A stretch of DNA of 64,000 nt from Adineta steineri. Its lineage: Eukaryota > Rotifera > Eurotatoria > Adinetida > Adinetidae. The position numbers were made by a program, and so were the translations under genes. A model generated the notes under the pieces. That model was not told the origin of the DNA. It made no database searches and worked only from the letters and a program-made list of their open reading frames with translations. The DNA lies in assembly GCA_905250115.1 (NCBI GenBank), contig CAJNOI010000020.1:241097-305096 (forward strand), in the 5' to 3' direction. Below, in pieces: positions 37,408-50,817 of this stretch (position 1 is the first letter of the stretch; each line of letters starts with the position of its first letter).

Positions 37408-39847
37408 TATTCATTTATATATATATATTTTTATTCTGCTAGTTTTTTCTTTCTTTATTGTTCAAGATATATATATATCTATATTTAATAACGGGCATTT
37501 TCTTCATTTCGTGCATGATAAAAAAAAATAATCGTGCATTGTTGCGTTCTTTTTTTTTTCTCAAATTTTTATACACAGTTAGTAGAGTCTCGATTTCCTT
37601 CCATTCGACATATTTTCACCTCTTATACACACATATATAAGTGATCTTTTTGTGTACATTTTTGTCTTTTGAAAAAAGTATATATAAGAGTATGTTATGC
37701 ATTTTATGGGTCGTTTTTTTTCTTTCAATATTAATTATTGATGATTATATCAATATAATAATAATTTGTCAGTTTTATCAACTACAAAAATTTCAATACT
37801 TTTATTTTTCTTCTTATAATTTTCAATTAATAATAACAGTTCACTTTTATTTATTCTAATCGAAATGATCGAAATCAACTAATATTTATCCGATAGATTC
37901 TTGAACAACTTTGATCAAACACAGTATTTCTTTTTCGCTAGAAAAACAACTGTTACGATTAATTGAAGTAAACGACGGAGTTATTGATTATACAGGAACG
38001 ATTTATTTTCCGATAGAAAACTATTAAAGAACACGCATTCATTTTTGATTTTTATCATTTTTTTTCAAATACGTTACCGACAATGGACTATAAAGATTTT
38101 ATTAAAAAAGTAATCTACAAATTGCTCTAAATACAATAGTTGGAGATCACCGATAAAGAAGTCAATTGGAATAATAATAATATCTGCAATCGATATTTGA
38201 AAAGCGACGCTCAGCATTCAATACACAACAGTTTTCTTAAGTGCACCGTTATCATTGACATTTACTGATTCTTTCGTATTAAACAAAATTGAAGGTTTAC
38301 TCCCGATTCGTCCCTAATTGATCAATTAAGAAATTTGTCATTTTTAATTGATTTCCAACTCGTCCCTAACATAAATAATTCGTATTTAATCGATTCCCAA
38401 TTCGTCCCTTAATTAAAAAAGCTGTATTTTATTGATTCTGAATTCGTCCCTTATCGATTTCTCTCTATTCAGTTACTAATTAAGTTCAGTATTATTGAGA
38501 AGTTATGTTTCTCTATCATAGAGTTATATTTAACAAAAATTACAATACATTATCATTTATAGTAATAAGATTTTTCTTTTTTGATGCATAATAACAAATC
38601 TTTCCATGACGTTCAGATGATGTGAATCGAAGCATAACAAATTAAATACAACCACGCCAGTAGATTATAGATACACGTTTGTTGAGTTTGTAAAGCGTTG
38701 CTGTATATTAATTGTTTCTTTCGTAAATTTAACTGATACTCTTACACATGAAACAGCGAATATTCCAAGATATATCTTAATACGCTTGGAAACTATCTAA
38801 GTCATTCTATTCAAGAGAGATCGCTAGGGGAAAATACCTGACAGAAAGAAAGAAAAAAATATATAGTTGACGATATATATATATATATATACGTGTAGGA
38901 AAGAAAGAGAACGAACACATATATGTAAAATTTCCTTAATTGTTAGAGAGAAATCGAAAAGGGACGACTTCAGAATCAATAAAATACGACTTTTTTAATT
39001 AAGGGACGAATCGGGAGGATCCCAAATTGAACATTATGTTTTCATCAATACAATATTGGAAGATCGATTAAATTATTCGATCATCAGTTGATTGTTACTC
39101 GATACTTCGTTTTATATCACACATCAAAATAATCATAACTGTTAATTTAATTGATACTATCGTATTAACTATATAATTCATTAAACTTGATAATAAATTA
39201 TCGTACCATGTGAAAATTGAAGTCAAACAAGCATGCGAAGGTGCTTATTATGTACTCATGCAATACTATGATTATGCCACATGATCATAGTACATGGATA
39301 CTTTTCAGGCAGTTGTATAATAGATCCATAGCAATGTACTTTAATTCTAATACTCAAATAGAATATTATCTCTCAAATCTTTCTTAGTTTATCTGTATTT
39401 TGTAAGTTCATGTAATTAAACAGTTACATTCTATTTTATATTACATAATATAGTAATTATAAAAATTTCAGTTTGTTGATAGTGTAAAAGAAAATTTGAA
39501 TAAACTGAGTTGACTATTTCATTACTTTTTTTTTCTTGTCATTTTAAATCATAAAAGTATTACTTTTGTGCGAGTTCTTCAAGACATAGAAAGAATTTCT
39601 TTTTTTTCATAAGATTCTTTATTACAAAAAAGAAAGAGAAAAAAAACTGAAGTTCAATAAAGAACAATTTGATTTAAATTTATAATTTTCATGAAGCACC
39701 CAGAAAAGATAAACAAAAAAAAAGAAAAACAGCTACTAATACCGTATTAAAATATACAATATATATATATATATGTAGAAAAAGTGTAAAGAAAACAAGA
39801 TAAATCGTATGTATGTGACTAGTGTAAAACTTCATTCATATGAATAA
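37408..39847. other. intergenic with an inverted-repeat element
   Basis: No gene is seen between the convergent stops of MAPK15 and kinesin light chain. It contains the 716-base element at 38301-39016, TA microsatellites (about 38874-38890 and 39758-39774), and poly-T rich frames near 37400-37860 that are not coding. Confidence 0.5.
38301..39016. mobile_element. MITE-like element with TCCCGATTCGTCCC TIR and tandem subrepeats
   Basis: The ends are inverted copies: TCCCGATTCGTCCC at 38301 and GGGACGAATCGGGA at 39003-39016. Farther in, 38395-38455 and 38961-39000 are also inverted copies (for example CAGAATCAATAAAATACGAC). The left arm contains three or four diverged units of about 50 bases, each with an ATTCGTCCC-type core. 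No ORF is seen. It is a non-autonomous element. Confidence 0.75.
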
Positions 39848-42286
<2,439 letters not shown>

Positions 42287-45204
42287 CTTAAAAAAGAAGA
42301 AAAAAAAAGAAATTTAAGAAAAAAAACACTATCGTCAAGGTAAATTATTTTTAGTCAAGCTAATTGAAACTATAATTGAGGAAATATAAGACGTGCAATG
42401 GTACAGTATTTTTCTTTACCTGTGCCAAACGTGAGGATGAATAGAGAGAAAAGAAAAAGAATGAATAAAAATGCTGCTGATGAAATAATGTGTGTTCTCG
42501 TCTTTTATATATATATATATAATATATTTTTTTTGCTTTTAATGTTGTTTTACTTTGATTTTGCATATGAATATAATTTTCGAAACTAACAAATGTGGTT
42601 ATACAATATTGAATAACAGAAGATTCAATTCATCTTACCTTTATCGTCTTAGACTGTTCAAATGAAGAGAAAAAAAAAGAATAGGTTAAATCGTTTAACT
42701 GTCTCGATACCACTCACTCAATATATACATATCGAGTATTTTTCTCTTTTTTTTTCTTTTCGCTCTACTACCATCACCTCACTATTAATGATCGAATGCG
42801 TACGTGTCAGCTGTTATAGAGAAGGCGCAAACGTATAATCTCAAATCAATAGAACTGAGAAAGAGAAAAAGGAAAGAAAAAAGGAAAAGAAATGTGAAGA
42901 ATAGCATCTTTGCATTTTTATAAGTGTTTTGTGTTTTGTTCCTCATTTCTGTTACTTAGCAGTTCATTTTAAAATCATTTAGATTCTGAGGAAAAGCAGA
43001 ATGAACAATCTGTCGGTTTGAAGTAAAAGAAAAAAAAGTAAACGAGGATGGTTTCAACGACATATATTCTAAAAGAAGAAGAAGAAGAAGAAGAAGAAGA
43101 GAAAAAAAGAAGAAAGAAAGAAAGGTGCAGAATTTTTCTTTCATCCTTTCAGGCTTTACATTTACATCTCTGACGATGTTCAACATTAGTATTATGTTGT
43201 TATAGAGCTGCAAGTCAAAAAAAATGAATAACTTAAAACATGATTACTATTCTCAATCATTTGAATTGATTAAAAGAAAGAAAGAAAGAAAAAAGTTTTG
43301 TAGCCGAAGTCATAGATATTTTTTTTTCTTAATGTTTATTATTATATTGATTGATTGGTGATGTTGTTGAAAAAAACAAATTTTAAATCAACTCTTTCTA
43401 TTTGTACAAATAAATTGAAGTAAAGACAAACATTCTTCGCTACATACAAATAAATATATATAAGAAGAAGAAAAAAAGTTTTACAGTTGAATATTCTGAA
43501 AGTAGATGTTTTTGATTTCTATTAAATATATATATGGGTATTTTTTTTAAATATTATTTCAAATAAACGTATGATGAGTATTGTTAATATAAAATAGATT
43601 TACCTTATTTAAAAAACGATTATCTACATTAGCAAAAAAAAATAAATTTAGCATTGACCAATCATTTATTTCATTCTAAATACACGAAAATATATTATTG
43701 TGTTTGATTATATATGATAAGAAACACAACTATTGACTTGATGCATTAATATAAAGTTTTTTTTTAGTAAAATTAAACAGTGTCAAAGATAATATAATTT
43801 TGTTTCTACTTATAAATTGAATCTAATTAGTTATTTGAATTATTTTTCTTAACGAGTACTATTGAATGTCGTGTAAAGCTTCAAATGTTTACCATATATA
43901 CACACTGCGTGAAGGTTTTCAAATTGGAGGAGGGATATAATAAGGTATTATTACCTATATTTCACGGGATAATGTGTGAAATCTAAACAAAATATCTTAT
44001 AATTACTACATATATTTTCACTATCATTGTTTTGCATTATCTTTCAGTTATTTTTATTGATGACATAGAACTTTCTTGTATATGAATGATTCAGAGAATT
44101 TAATAAACACTGATTCATGATTAAAAGAAATGATTTCGTAGTTTTAATTTTCTTTTATAAACAATGGATACTCGATCAATCATGTCATCGTAGTTATATT
44201 AAATTTCAACGAGGGAAAAAGAAAGATGATGGCAATATAAAAAAAAATAAGTCAAATTATGACGACAAATGATTTTATTATGAACGAGGCGTTATTATGA
44301 TGACAATGAAAACAAAGGCTTTGTTCCATAGATGCTCATCTATTATGCATGTATCTCTTTTTTTTTGCGGGGGTCGACCCATAAAGTACCTCCTCGGCTT
44401 ATTGCATTCGTTGTTCAATCATTTTCTTCTTTTTTCTCTTCATCTTTCGTTCTTCTTTATTCAGTTATATATAAACTAAGTTAAACTACCACAAATTCAC
44501 AATACCAATTCAACTATTTTTCTTCTAATCAAAACATTTAGGGTTATTCATTGTGAGTAAATCATTATTTATATTTGTGTACGATCAACAAAAGTACATC
44601 TGAAACAGATCTATATAAGCATGATGATACATAGGTAGCAAGTCATGTATATTCACCTGTATGTATGATGAGTTTTTCAATATATAAAATAACGATATTA
44701 GGAACATAATAAAGACATTCGTCTGTATTGACACATATATGTTTCATATAATAATGTTCCTACTATGTAGGAGGGGATTTTATATTTACTTATTACTCTC
44801 ATATAATTTATTCGTTATGAATAAATCTAACAAAAAATAATGAGTTCGATTGTATCCTTTGCCCTTGTTATTAAGAATCTTTTGTCACGCTATAGAATAA
44901 ACTATAGTAATATATAGTTTATTAGTCATCATTTGGTATGTTAGTACTCACAATTGTTTTTTTTGTTCTAGAGCTCTTAGAGGGCGAGGTTTCCTTCATT
45001 TTAGTTAATCCGTACCACTTATTTTCAGTTATACTTCATATATTGTTGAGAAAGTCTTTGTTAAGAAGAAGAAAAAATTATTTTTTCTCTCTATATTTTT
45101 TCTTCGCCTTGTATTTAAATATAAGAGTAAATTGTTATTTAATTTAGTACTCATAATATAACAATAGTTTATATTTTAGATTGTTTCAATAGAACTAAAT
45201 CGAA
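42287..45204. other. 2.9-kb gene-free region
   Basis: It contains the KLC 5' flank, a GAA microsatellite (43073-43100), GAAA tracts near 43270 and AT-rich sequence. No credible coding frame is seen. Short frames near 44297 and 44938 are hydrophobic by composition only. Confidence 0.5.
43073..43100 (+). repeat. (GAA)n microsatellite
   Basis: About nine uninterrupted GAA units followed by a diverged GAAA-rich purine tract. Confidence 0.9.
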
Positions 45205-45603
45205 ATGAAAAATTTCCACTTATTGATTTTATTATTCTTTATTGTAAGTTTACTTGAAATAAATGCACAATGGTTTATTATAAAAAAAGATTATCCAGCA
45301 CATTTAATGAACTATCCAAATCCTGGTAAAAGAAGTTTATCAGAAGATGAATTAAATATTGATTGTTCTATTCCTTATTCATATTTAAATACGTATGAAG
45401 GAAAAACTGCATGGTTATTATCATGTAATGATAAACAATCATCATTGACTTCCAATTATATTGATAATGAATTAAATTATATTCCTCAATTCATCTATGA
45501 TACACGAAGGACTCAACATTCTATTCCATCTTCTATGAATGAACAACAAAATCTCTTCAATATAAAATTACTAAAACGATTACGTCAATCTATAAATAAA
45601 TAA
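45205..45603 (+). CDS. putative neuropeptide precursor (Pro-amide peptide)
   Basis: A single exon encodes 132 residues. Residues 1-21 form a clear signal peptide (hydrophobic core LLILLFFIVSLLEINA). Directly after it lies QWFIIKKDYPAHLMNYPNP (22-40) followed by Gly-Lys-Arg (41-43), the standard amidation plus dibasic cleavage signal. The predicted product is pyroGlu...Pro-amide of 19 residues, or DYPAHLMNYPNP-amide if the internal KK is cut. The remainder contains two Cys (in DCSIP and LLSCND) that could form a disulphide loop. A TTTTAG acceptor-like site lies 26 bases before the ATG, so a 5' non-coding exon or trans-splice leader is possible. I do not recognise the peptide family. It sits tail to tail with another putative precursor. 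Confidence 0.7.
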   Translation: MKNFHLLILLFFIVSLLEINAQWFIIKKDYPAHLMNYPNPGKRSLSEDELNIDCSIPYSYLNTYEGKTAWLLSCNDKQSSLTSNYIDNELNYIPQFIYDTRRTQHSIPSSMNEQQNLFNIKLLKRLRQSINK

Positions 45604-45824
45604 TTGACAAGCATGATAATTCTTTAATGATATTAAATCGTATCTGTTTTTATCTACATATGCATTCTGCTTTAAAAAGCAAATAAGATAAAAAAAAATC
45701 ATAATAAACAGATTTCGAACAAATACTCAATAATTTTTTTTTCTTTTAGTTGTTGTTGTTGTAAAATAAATATGTATTTTATTTTTTTTTAACTATAAAT
45801 GAACATGAGAAAAAAACATATCGT
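45604..45824. other. convergent 3' flanks of two precursor genes
   Basis: 221 AT-rich bases between the two stop codons, with AATAAA hexamers on the plus strand near 45702 and 45767. Nothing else is seen. Confidence 0.45.
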
Positions 45825-46149
45825 TCATTTATCTTCAAACCATGTACGAGCAGAATTCTCATGTACAGCATAAGGATGATCACCAAGCATTGAATCACTA
45901 CGTTTACCCCAACCTAGAAAATAATTTATGTATTGATTTATTATTAAATAAAAGAGAAAATATTTATACAAACATACCAACGCCTTTTCGTTTAACTAAT
46001 TCTTTGTATGTATTATCTTCTTGATCTTCATGAATTGGAAAGGACCAAGAGAATCGTTTTAATTCTGCTGGACGTGCATCAACACTAATTTGACTGATAA
46101 AATATTGGCAGATGATTAAAGTAATGACGAAGAAAAAGCACACCTTCAT
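45825..46149 (-). CDS. putative neuropeptide precursor (GVGW-amide)
   Basis: Two exons (45978-46149 and 45825-45913) splice to 86 residues. A signal peptide spans 1-25 (ending SVDA). Dibasic sites at KR (31-32), KR (53-54) and GKR (60-62) would release FSWSFPIHEDQEDNTYKELV and KGVGW-amide. The final segment after GKR is 24 residues. The splice junction falls inside the codon for the Gly of GW, so the WGKR signal exists only in the spliced mRNA. The Trp-amide ending recalls molluscan and annelid APGWamide-like or myoinhibitory peptides, but it is single-copy and does not match any known motif exactly. I chose the second Met (46149) because it directly begins the signal peptide. The receptor is unknown. 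Confidence 0.72.
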
Positions 46150-46354
46150 ATTTTGAACGTTTTGTTTGGTAACCAATTGATGAAATGAAAGTAGGAAATG
46201 AATTGACGAGAGAGAGTGTTAGATTGAATAAGAGAGAGAAAAAAAAGTAGAAATCGCAAATTACGGAGCTAGTCTCTCATAAATCGGTGATTTTAAATAC
46301 TCGGGCCGTTACAAGAATCAGCGACAAAAAAAAATCGAGAGAGAAAAAAAGATA

Positions 46355-46372
46355 GGGAGGGAGGAGGGAGGG
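46355..46372 (+). promoter_or_regulatory. G-quadruplex-type tract upstream of GVGW-amide precursor
   Basis: Four GGG runs in 18 bases (GGGAGGGAGGAGGGAGGG) with loops A, AGGA and A fit the G-quadruplex consensus. It lies about 205 bases upstream of the start codon on the template strand, within a longer GA-rich tract. A regulatory role is an inference. Confidence 0.55.
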
Positions 46373-47140
46373 AAAGCGAGAGAGAGAGATAATCAACTAT
46401 ACTTAACATTTCTATTCATTGTATTACATATACATTTCATTTTTCATCGAAAAATGTTAATATTAACAAAAAGTAATGTATATTAATGTACAGATTAACA
46501 GAAACGTGTAAGGTCAGTTAAACGAAATCGATATATTTTTTTATTCTAATCGATGGACTGCCTATTTAAAATATGCTTTCGGCAATTTATCACTTATTCA
46601 TAATTCAATGAATACAAGGCAAAAATACGCCTGCTCAATATTCGGAGGTGGTTCTATTCTCATTTTTTTCACAAGTAATTGCGCATATATTGAAATAAAA
46701 AAAAAGAGAATTTGTGAATAAACATCAATCAACTAGAAATTCTATCTTTGTATATTGTTCTGATTAAATGAATTCAATATTTGTACTCAATTGCTATGGT
46801 ATAAACATAAACAAATAATATGAAGATCTCATATTAGGAAAACTGGCTTCTTTGATAAAATATATATATTTAAAAAATACGGAAGTCCATACGATTGTCT
46901 TTATGAATATTTATACATTGAAAAACTTGTTGATCTATTTTCTGCTGAATATAAGTCATATAGATTATTTTCAGTAAACATGATAAATTTCACTCGATTA
47001 ACCAATGAATCGAGGCATATATATTTATAATTTAATTTAATATCGATTTTACAGAGCAGAGAAAGACTTCTCTGTAATAACCTTCATATAACTGGAGTGG
47101 ATTAAATAAAATGTCATTTGACATGAAGTACGAATGCTAT

Positions 47141-48366
47141 TAACATGCGATGTAAAAGTCTTTGTACAAATGTCAAGCTATCTTATTGAATTCTAAACTA
47201 GTGAAACTTATTTTTTGTTGTTGAAAAGAGCAGAGTCTGAATTACAAATTTTGTAGCAGGCATTTTCTTCAGAACGAATCTGTGAAGATGAAAGAATCAA
47301 ATATCAAACATATCTTAAAGAGTTCTTGTGCAGTCTATGATGGAGCACCGTCATTTTCTATTTTCTGTTAGTTTTTCTCTGTAGACAAGAAATGAGAAAA
47401 CAATGTAAATTGTAATTTTTGTAGCATAAACCGTCCTCTTTTCCATGATATATTTTGTATAAAACTATAGATTTTTCTGAAAACGACTAGATAAGTTGGT
47501 GATTTTCACTACTTAACCATTTTGCAGCACTAAAAAGTATATGTTGGATTATCTTCTCAGGAAGATTTCTACGATCAGACATCTTTTGAATAAATGAGTT
47601 CGTATATGATTTCTGAATGTAATGCCTGAAGGTTTTGTAAAGTAACAGTTTTAGTAAAAGACTCAATTATACGAAAGGTTCATATTTAGAGCGCTTTTAA
47701 TTAAAAAATCTCTAATGAATCTAGAAAACTGTGCAAGAAATTTTTAAGAGATGTTTGATGTCTGAGTCTGTCGTCTTCTCAGATACGTTCTGAAAAAAAT
47801 ATCTGCTACAAAATTTGTAATTCAGACTCTGCTCTTTTTAACAAAAAAAGTTTCACTACTTTCGAACTTACGAGGGAACCACCGGAGGTATCAAAAAGCT
47901 TTTGAGCTTAAGTTCTGCCCATATGTAGAGAATATATAGACTAGAAAAGGCCAAAGAGGATAAGTGCGCAAGTTGAGATTTAGATGAGATGTCGATTTTT
48001 TACTAGAATTTTTCTATAAGATCATATTTTGACCATAAAATGAAAGTTTTGTATTTTGATGTGAAACTTAGCTCATAGCAAGGCCTCGACCAGAGTAGCT
48101 CATCCGCAAAGTTTCACATCAAAATACAAAACTTTGATTTTATGGTGATAATGTGATGCCATAGAAAAATTCTAGTAAAAAATCGGCATCTCAGCTAAAT
48201 CTCAACTTGCGCACATATACTCTTAGGCTTTTTCTAGTCTATATATTCTCTACATATGGGCGGAATTTAAGCTCAAAAGCTTTTTGATACATCGGGTGGT
48301 TCCCTCGTTAGTAAGACGGTTTAAGATAGCTTGACATTTGTGCAAAGACTTTTGTGTCGCATGTTA
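47141..48366. mobile_element. nested inverted-repeat element (outer, 1.2 kb)
   Basis: The outer ends are inverted copies: TAACATGCGATGTAAAAGTC at 47141 and its counterpart ending TCGCATGTTA at 48366, continuing through CTTTGYACAAATGTCAAGCT. A second pair, AGCAGAGTCTGAATTACAAA near 47230 and its reverse complement near 47820-47837, belongs to the same arms. The right arm is interrupted by the inner palindrome (47868-48310). No ORF is seen, so it is non-autonomous. Confidence 0.8.
47868..48310. mobile_element. inner palindromic element (~200-bp arms) inserted in the outer element
   Basis: The arms 47871-48070 and about 48108-48307 are inverted copies starting CGAGGGAACCACC. They share AAAAGCTTTTGAGCTTAA, ATGTAGAGAATATATAGACT, AAATCTCAACTTGCGCA and TTTCACATCAAAATACAAAA with few differences, around a loop of about 37 bases. 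It splits the right arm of the outer element, so it arrived later. Confidence 0.78.
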
Positions 48367-48547
48367 GTCTTCAACAACTGCTTTTTTTCTCTTATTAAAA
48401 ACTTTTATTTAAAAATTTATTCTTCAACTAAAATTGGCTAGTCATTGTATACTTATAATATATACAATAAAGATTGATGTTTAAAAATCATAAATTCTCT
48501 GGTTGACTGAAATAAAACACAAATAATTCGAAATGCCTATTTAACAT

Positions 48548-48620
48548 GGGGATGTAGCTCATATGGTAGAGCGCTCGCTTAGCATGCGAGAGGTATTGGG
48601 ATCGATGCCCAACTTCTCCA
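48548..48620 (+). tRNA. tRNA-Ala (AGC), slightly degenerate
   Basis: The cloverleaf is readable: acceptor GGGGATG, D-arm GCTC ... GAGC, anticodon stem CTCGC/GCGAG with loop TTAGCAT (anticodon AGC), T-stem TTGGG/CCCAA, discriminator A. No intron is present. Two oddities: acceptor position 6:67 is a T-T mismatch, and the T-loop begins with A instead of the usual T54. A T-run terminator (CTTTTTCTTTT) follows immediately. It may be functional or an early pseudogene. Confidence 0.82.
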
Positions 48621-48739
48621 CTTTTTCTTTTAACAACACAAAATTTAACGAATTTTTTTTTATTCTCAAATTCAAATAAAACGACAACATATATCGATCA
48701 TTCTTTTTTTTTCTAAGAAATAAAAGTTCTTTAAAAAAA

Positions 48740-50817
48740 TCAAACATATTCATATTTATCCACAATGAGATTTGTCTCATTGGAATATGATACTGGTGCA
48801 CGATTAACAACAGAACGAACACCCGTGATCTAAATTTACGGAAACAAAAAAACATAAGAAAATACAATTAAATAAAATTCTATTACTTTAATATCACAAA
48901 ATGGTGTTTCAGAATTAAAATCAACTTGAATTGGAAAGAAATCTCCGGCTTTTCCACGTACTGAAAATTCAATTGAACCATCAGAATTTGATTGATCAAT
49001 AACAGGTAATGACCAAATTAATGTTGTCTTTCGACTATCAAATTGATAATCACCATCAATTTTACCAATAACTGGCGTTTGTCCACCACCCCTTTACAAA
49101 AAAAAACATTTTTAAATACTATTATCATAGCGAAAACTCTTCTTACGGTAATGGTATACTTATTTGAACATCTTTTAGAATCATATCTGTATTTTGTAAT
49201 TCATATTCAATATTAACCTCACAACCACCATTTGGTGTTTCATTTGGCCAACAATTAACTAAAAGAAAAAAAATCCAGAATATATTTATTTATTTATGAA
49301 AGTTTTACTTGTCAATGGAATTTCATTCACATCAGTTGATGTATAACGCCATTTAAGTACACCAACTTCTTGATTAGCTGGAAATGGTTGTTCCGAATTT
49401 TTTAAACCAATTAATGATTCACTTGTAAATAATTTCTTGTCAATATTTGGATGTGTCTAATAATACGAAAAAACGAACATGTTTTTTTGTGAAAAATATT
49501 TAAACAAAATTTTTACTTGTAATTGAATATTCCTTGATTCTTTATTGTTAACGGTAACAGCAATACGACCATTTTCTATAGATTTAACACGTAACATTAT
49601 CATACCATGTACTTCTAAAGCTTCTACACCACCAGTACGACCACAACGAACAATTAATTTTTCTTCTTGTTTTAAATGAACACTAGACAAATCCTTCGAA
49701 TAGATAGTTTTCCTTTTATAATAAATAAAACTTACTCTTCTTTTTGTGTTTCTGGTAATGATACACTCGGTGTTTTTGTCTTTCCAGTTGAACCTCCAGC
49801 ACCTGTTGTTACTGGTACAGTATTTGCCACAACTTCTCCTTCCGATTTAAGTTGATCAACAAATGCATCAACATTTTTTCCTTTTTTACTTAAAACCATT
49901 CCTCCTTTACCAGATGTAATTGGACGAGTAATAGATCTAAAACAAAAAAAAACTTTTATTATTTATTTTAGTCATTAAATAATTCATACGGCGAATTATT
50001 GCTTGAATATGTAACTGGTGTTGGTGTTATGTCAGGTTTAGTATCATTTGATGAACTACTATACATATTTGATGATATACCACTTGAACTACCGTATGTT
50101 TTTGGTCCACCCATACGTTGTTGTGCACGTCGTTGCATTTCGAATTCTTTTGCTTTTTGTTTCATTCGATCTTTCGCTTCACGTTCTTGAGTCTATAGGA
50201 AATAGAAGAAGAAATTTCTAGATAAATAAAATATAATTTATCAAATTAAAAACCTGTCTCATTGCATCATGAACACGTTCATCATGTGAATCCATTTCTG
50301 TAAAAGTTCGAATTTGTGCTAAATTAACATTTTCTTTATAACCCAATGCAACAACTTCATCAAATGCAGATAATAATTCAAAAGCATGTTGAAATACTTC
50401 TTTTTCATCAACTGATTTACAATATTCAGGAATCTTAAAAAAAAACAAAAAAATACATATTTATATGTAAAGGAAAGAATAAAAACGTATAATTATACCA
50501 CACGAGAAAATAATCTTAATGTTTCAAGATCTTCAAGGATATTGCTTGTTTTTGTTGTTAATAAAACCATATAAAGTTTATCAAATGGTTGATAAACATA
50601 ACGAACTGACTCTGTTTCGACAAATGTATGTTGTTTACCAGCACCGATTAATTTCGGAAATGCAGCAAGTAAACCTTCTATACGTGATCGTGTCATTTCC
50701 ACAAATTGTCGTGAGACAAGTGCTAGAAATAGTTTTAAAATGAATTTTTTTCAACAAAAAAAATTTAAACATACGTTTGCCAGCTTTCGTACATATTGAT
50801 GCAGCAAGTAAAACCAT
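48740..50817 (-). CDS. ARCN1: coatomer subunit delta (delta-COP, archain)
   Basis: Ten exons splice to 523 residues, matching the family (about 510). The N-terminal longin-like part starts [14 protein letters not shown] and contains [20 protein letters not shown] and FSRVIPEYC. A charged linker ([20 protein letters not shown]) and a Ser/Thr/Pro-rich region follow. The C-terminal mu-homology domain includes [25 protein letters not shown]-type and LTINCWPNE segments and ends VDKYEYV. It is part of the COPI coat for retrograde Golgi-to-ER transport. The fifth-to-sixth exon join uses the AG at 49683-49684, because an earlier AG breaks the frame. The exon 1 to exon 2 join gives AGKPLVSRQ. It is an essential housekeeping gene, so a single ordinary copy is expected. 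Confidence 0.96.

Larger units (their letters stand above)
46150..48547. other. intergenic with purine tract and nested elements
   Basis: Contains the GA/GGGA purine tract (46325-46391) just upstream of the GVGW-amide gene and the 1.2-kb nested inverted-repeat element (47141-48366). No gene is seen. Confidence 0.55.

Noticed and set aside
37217-37859. Overlapping frames at 37217-37859
   Set aside because: They are alternative-frame shadows of the MAPK15 tail or poly-T 3' flank.
38301-38460. CRISPR-like array
   Set aside because: The ~50-bp units are diverged tandem subrepeats within a transposon arm, with no spacer pattern, in a eukaryotic genome.
44297-45147. Membrane proteins at 44297 and 44938
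   Set aside because: Hydrophobic frames arise from T-rich DNA; no homology, signal or splicing support.
49683-49704. Earlier acceptor for delta-COP exon 6
   Set aside because: It shifts the frame. The AG at 49683-49684 gives the expected VHLKQEE sequence in frame.
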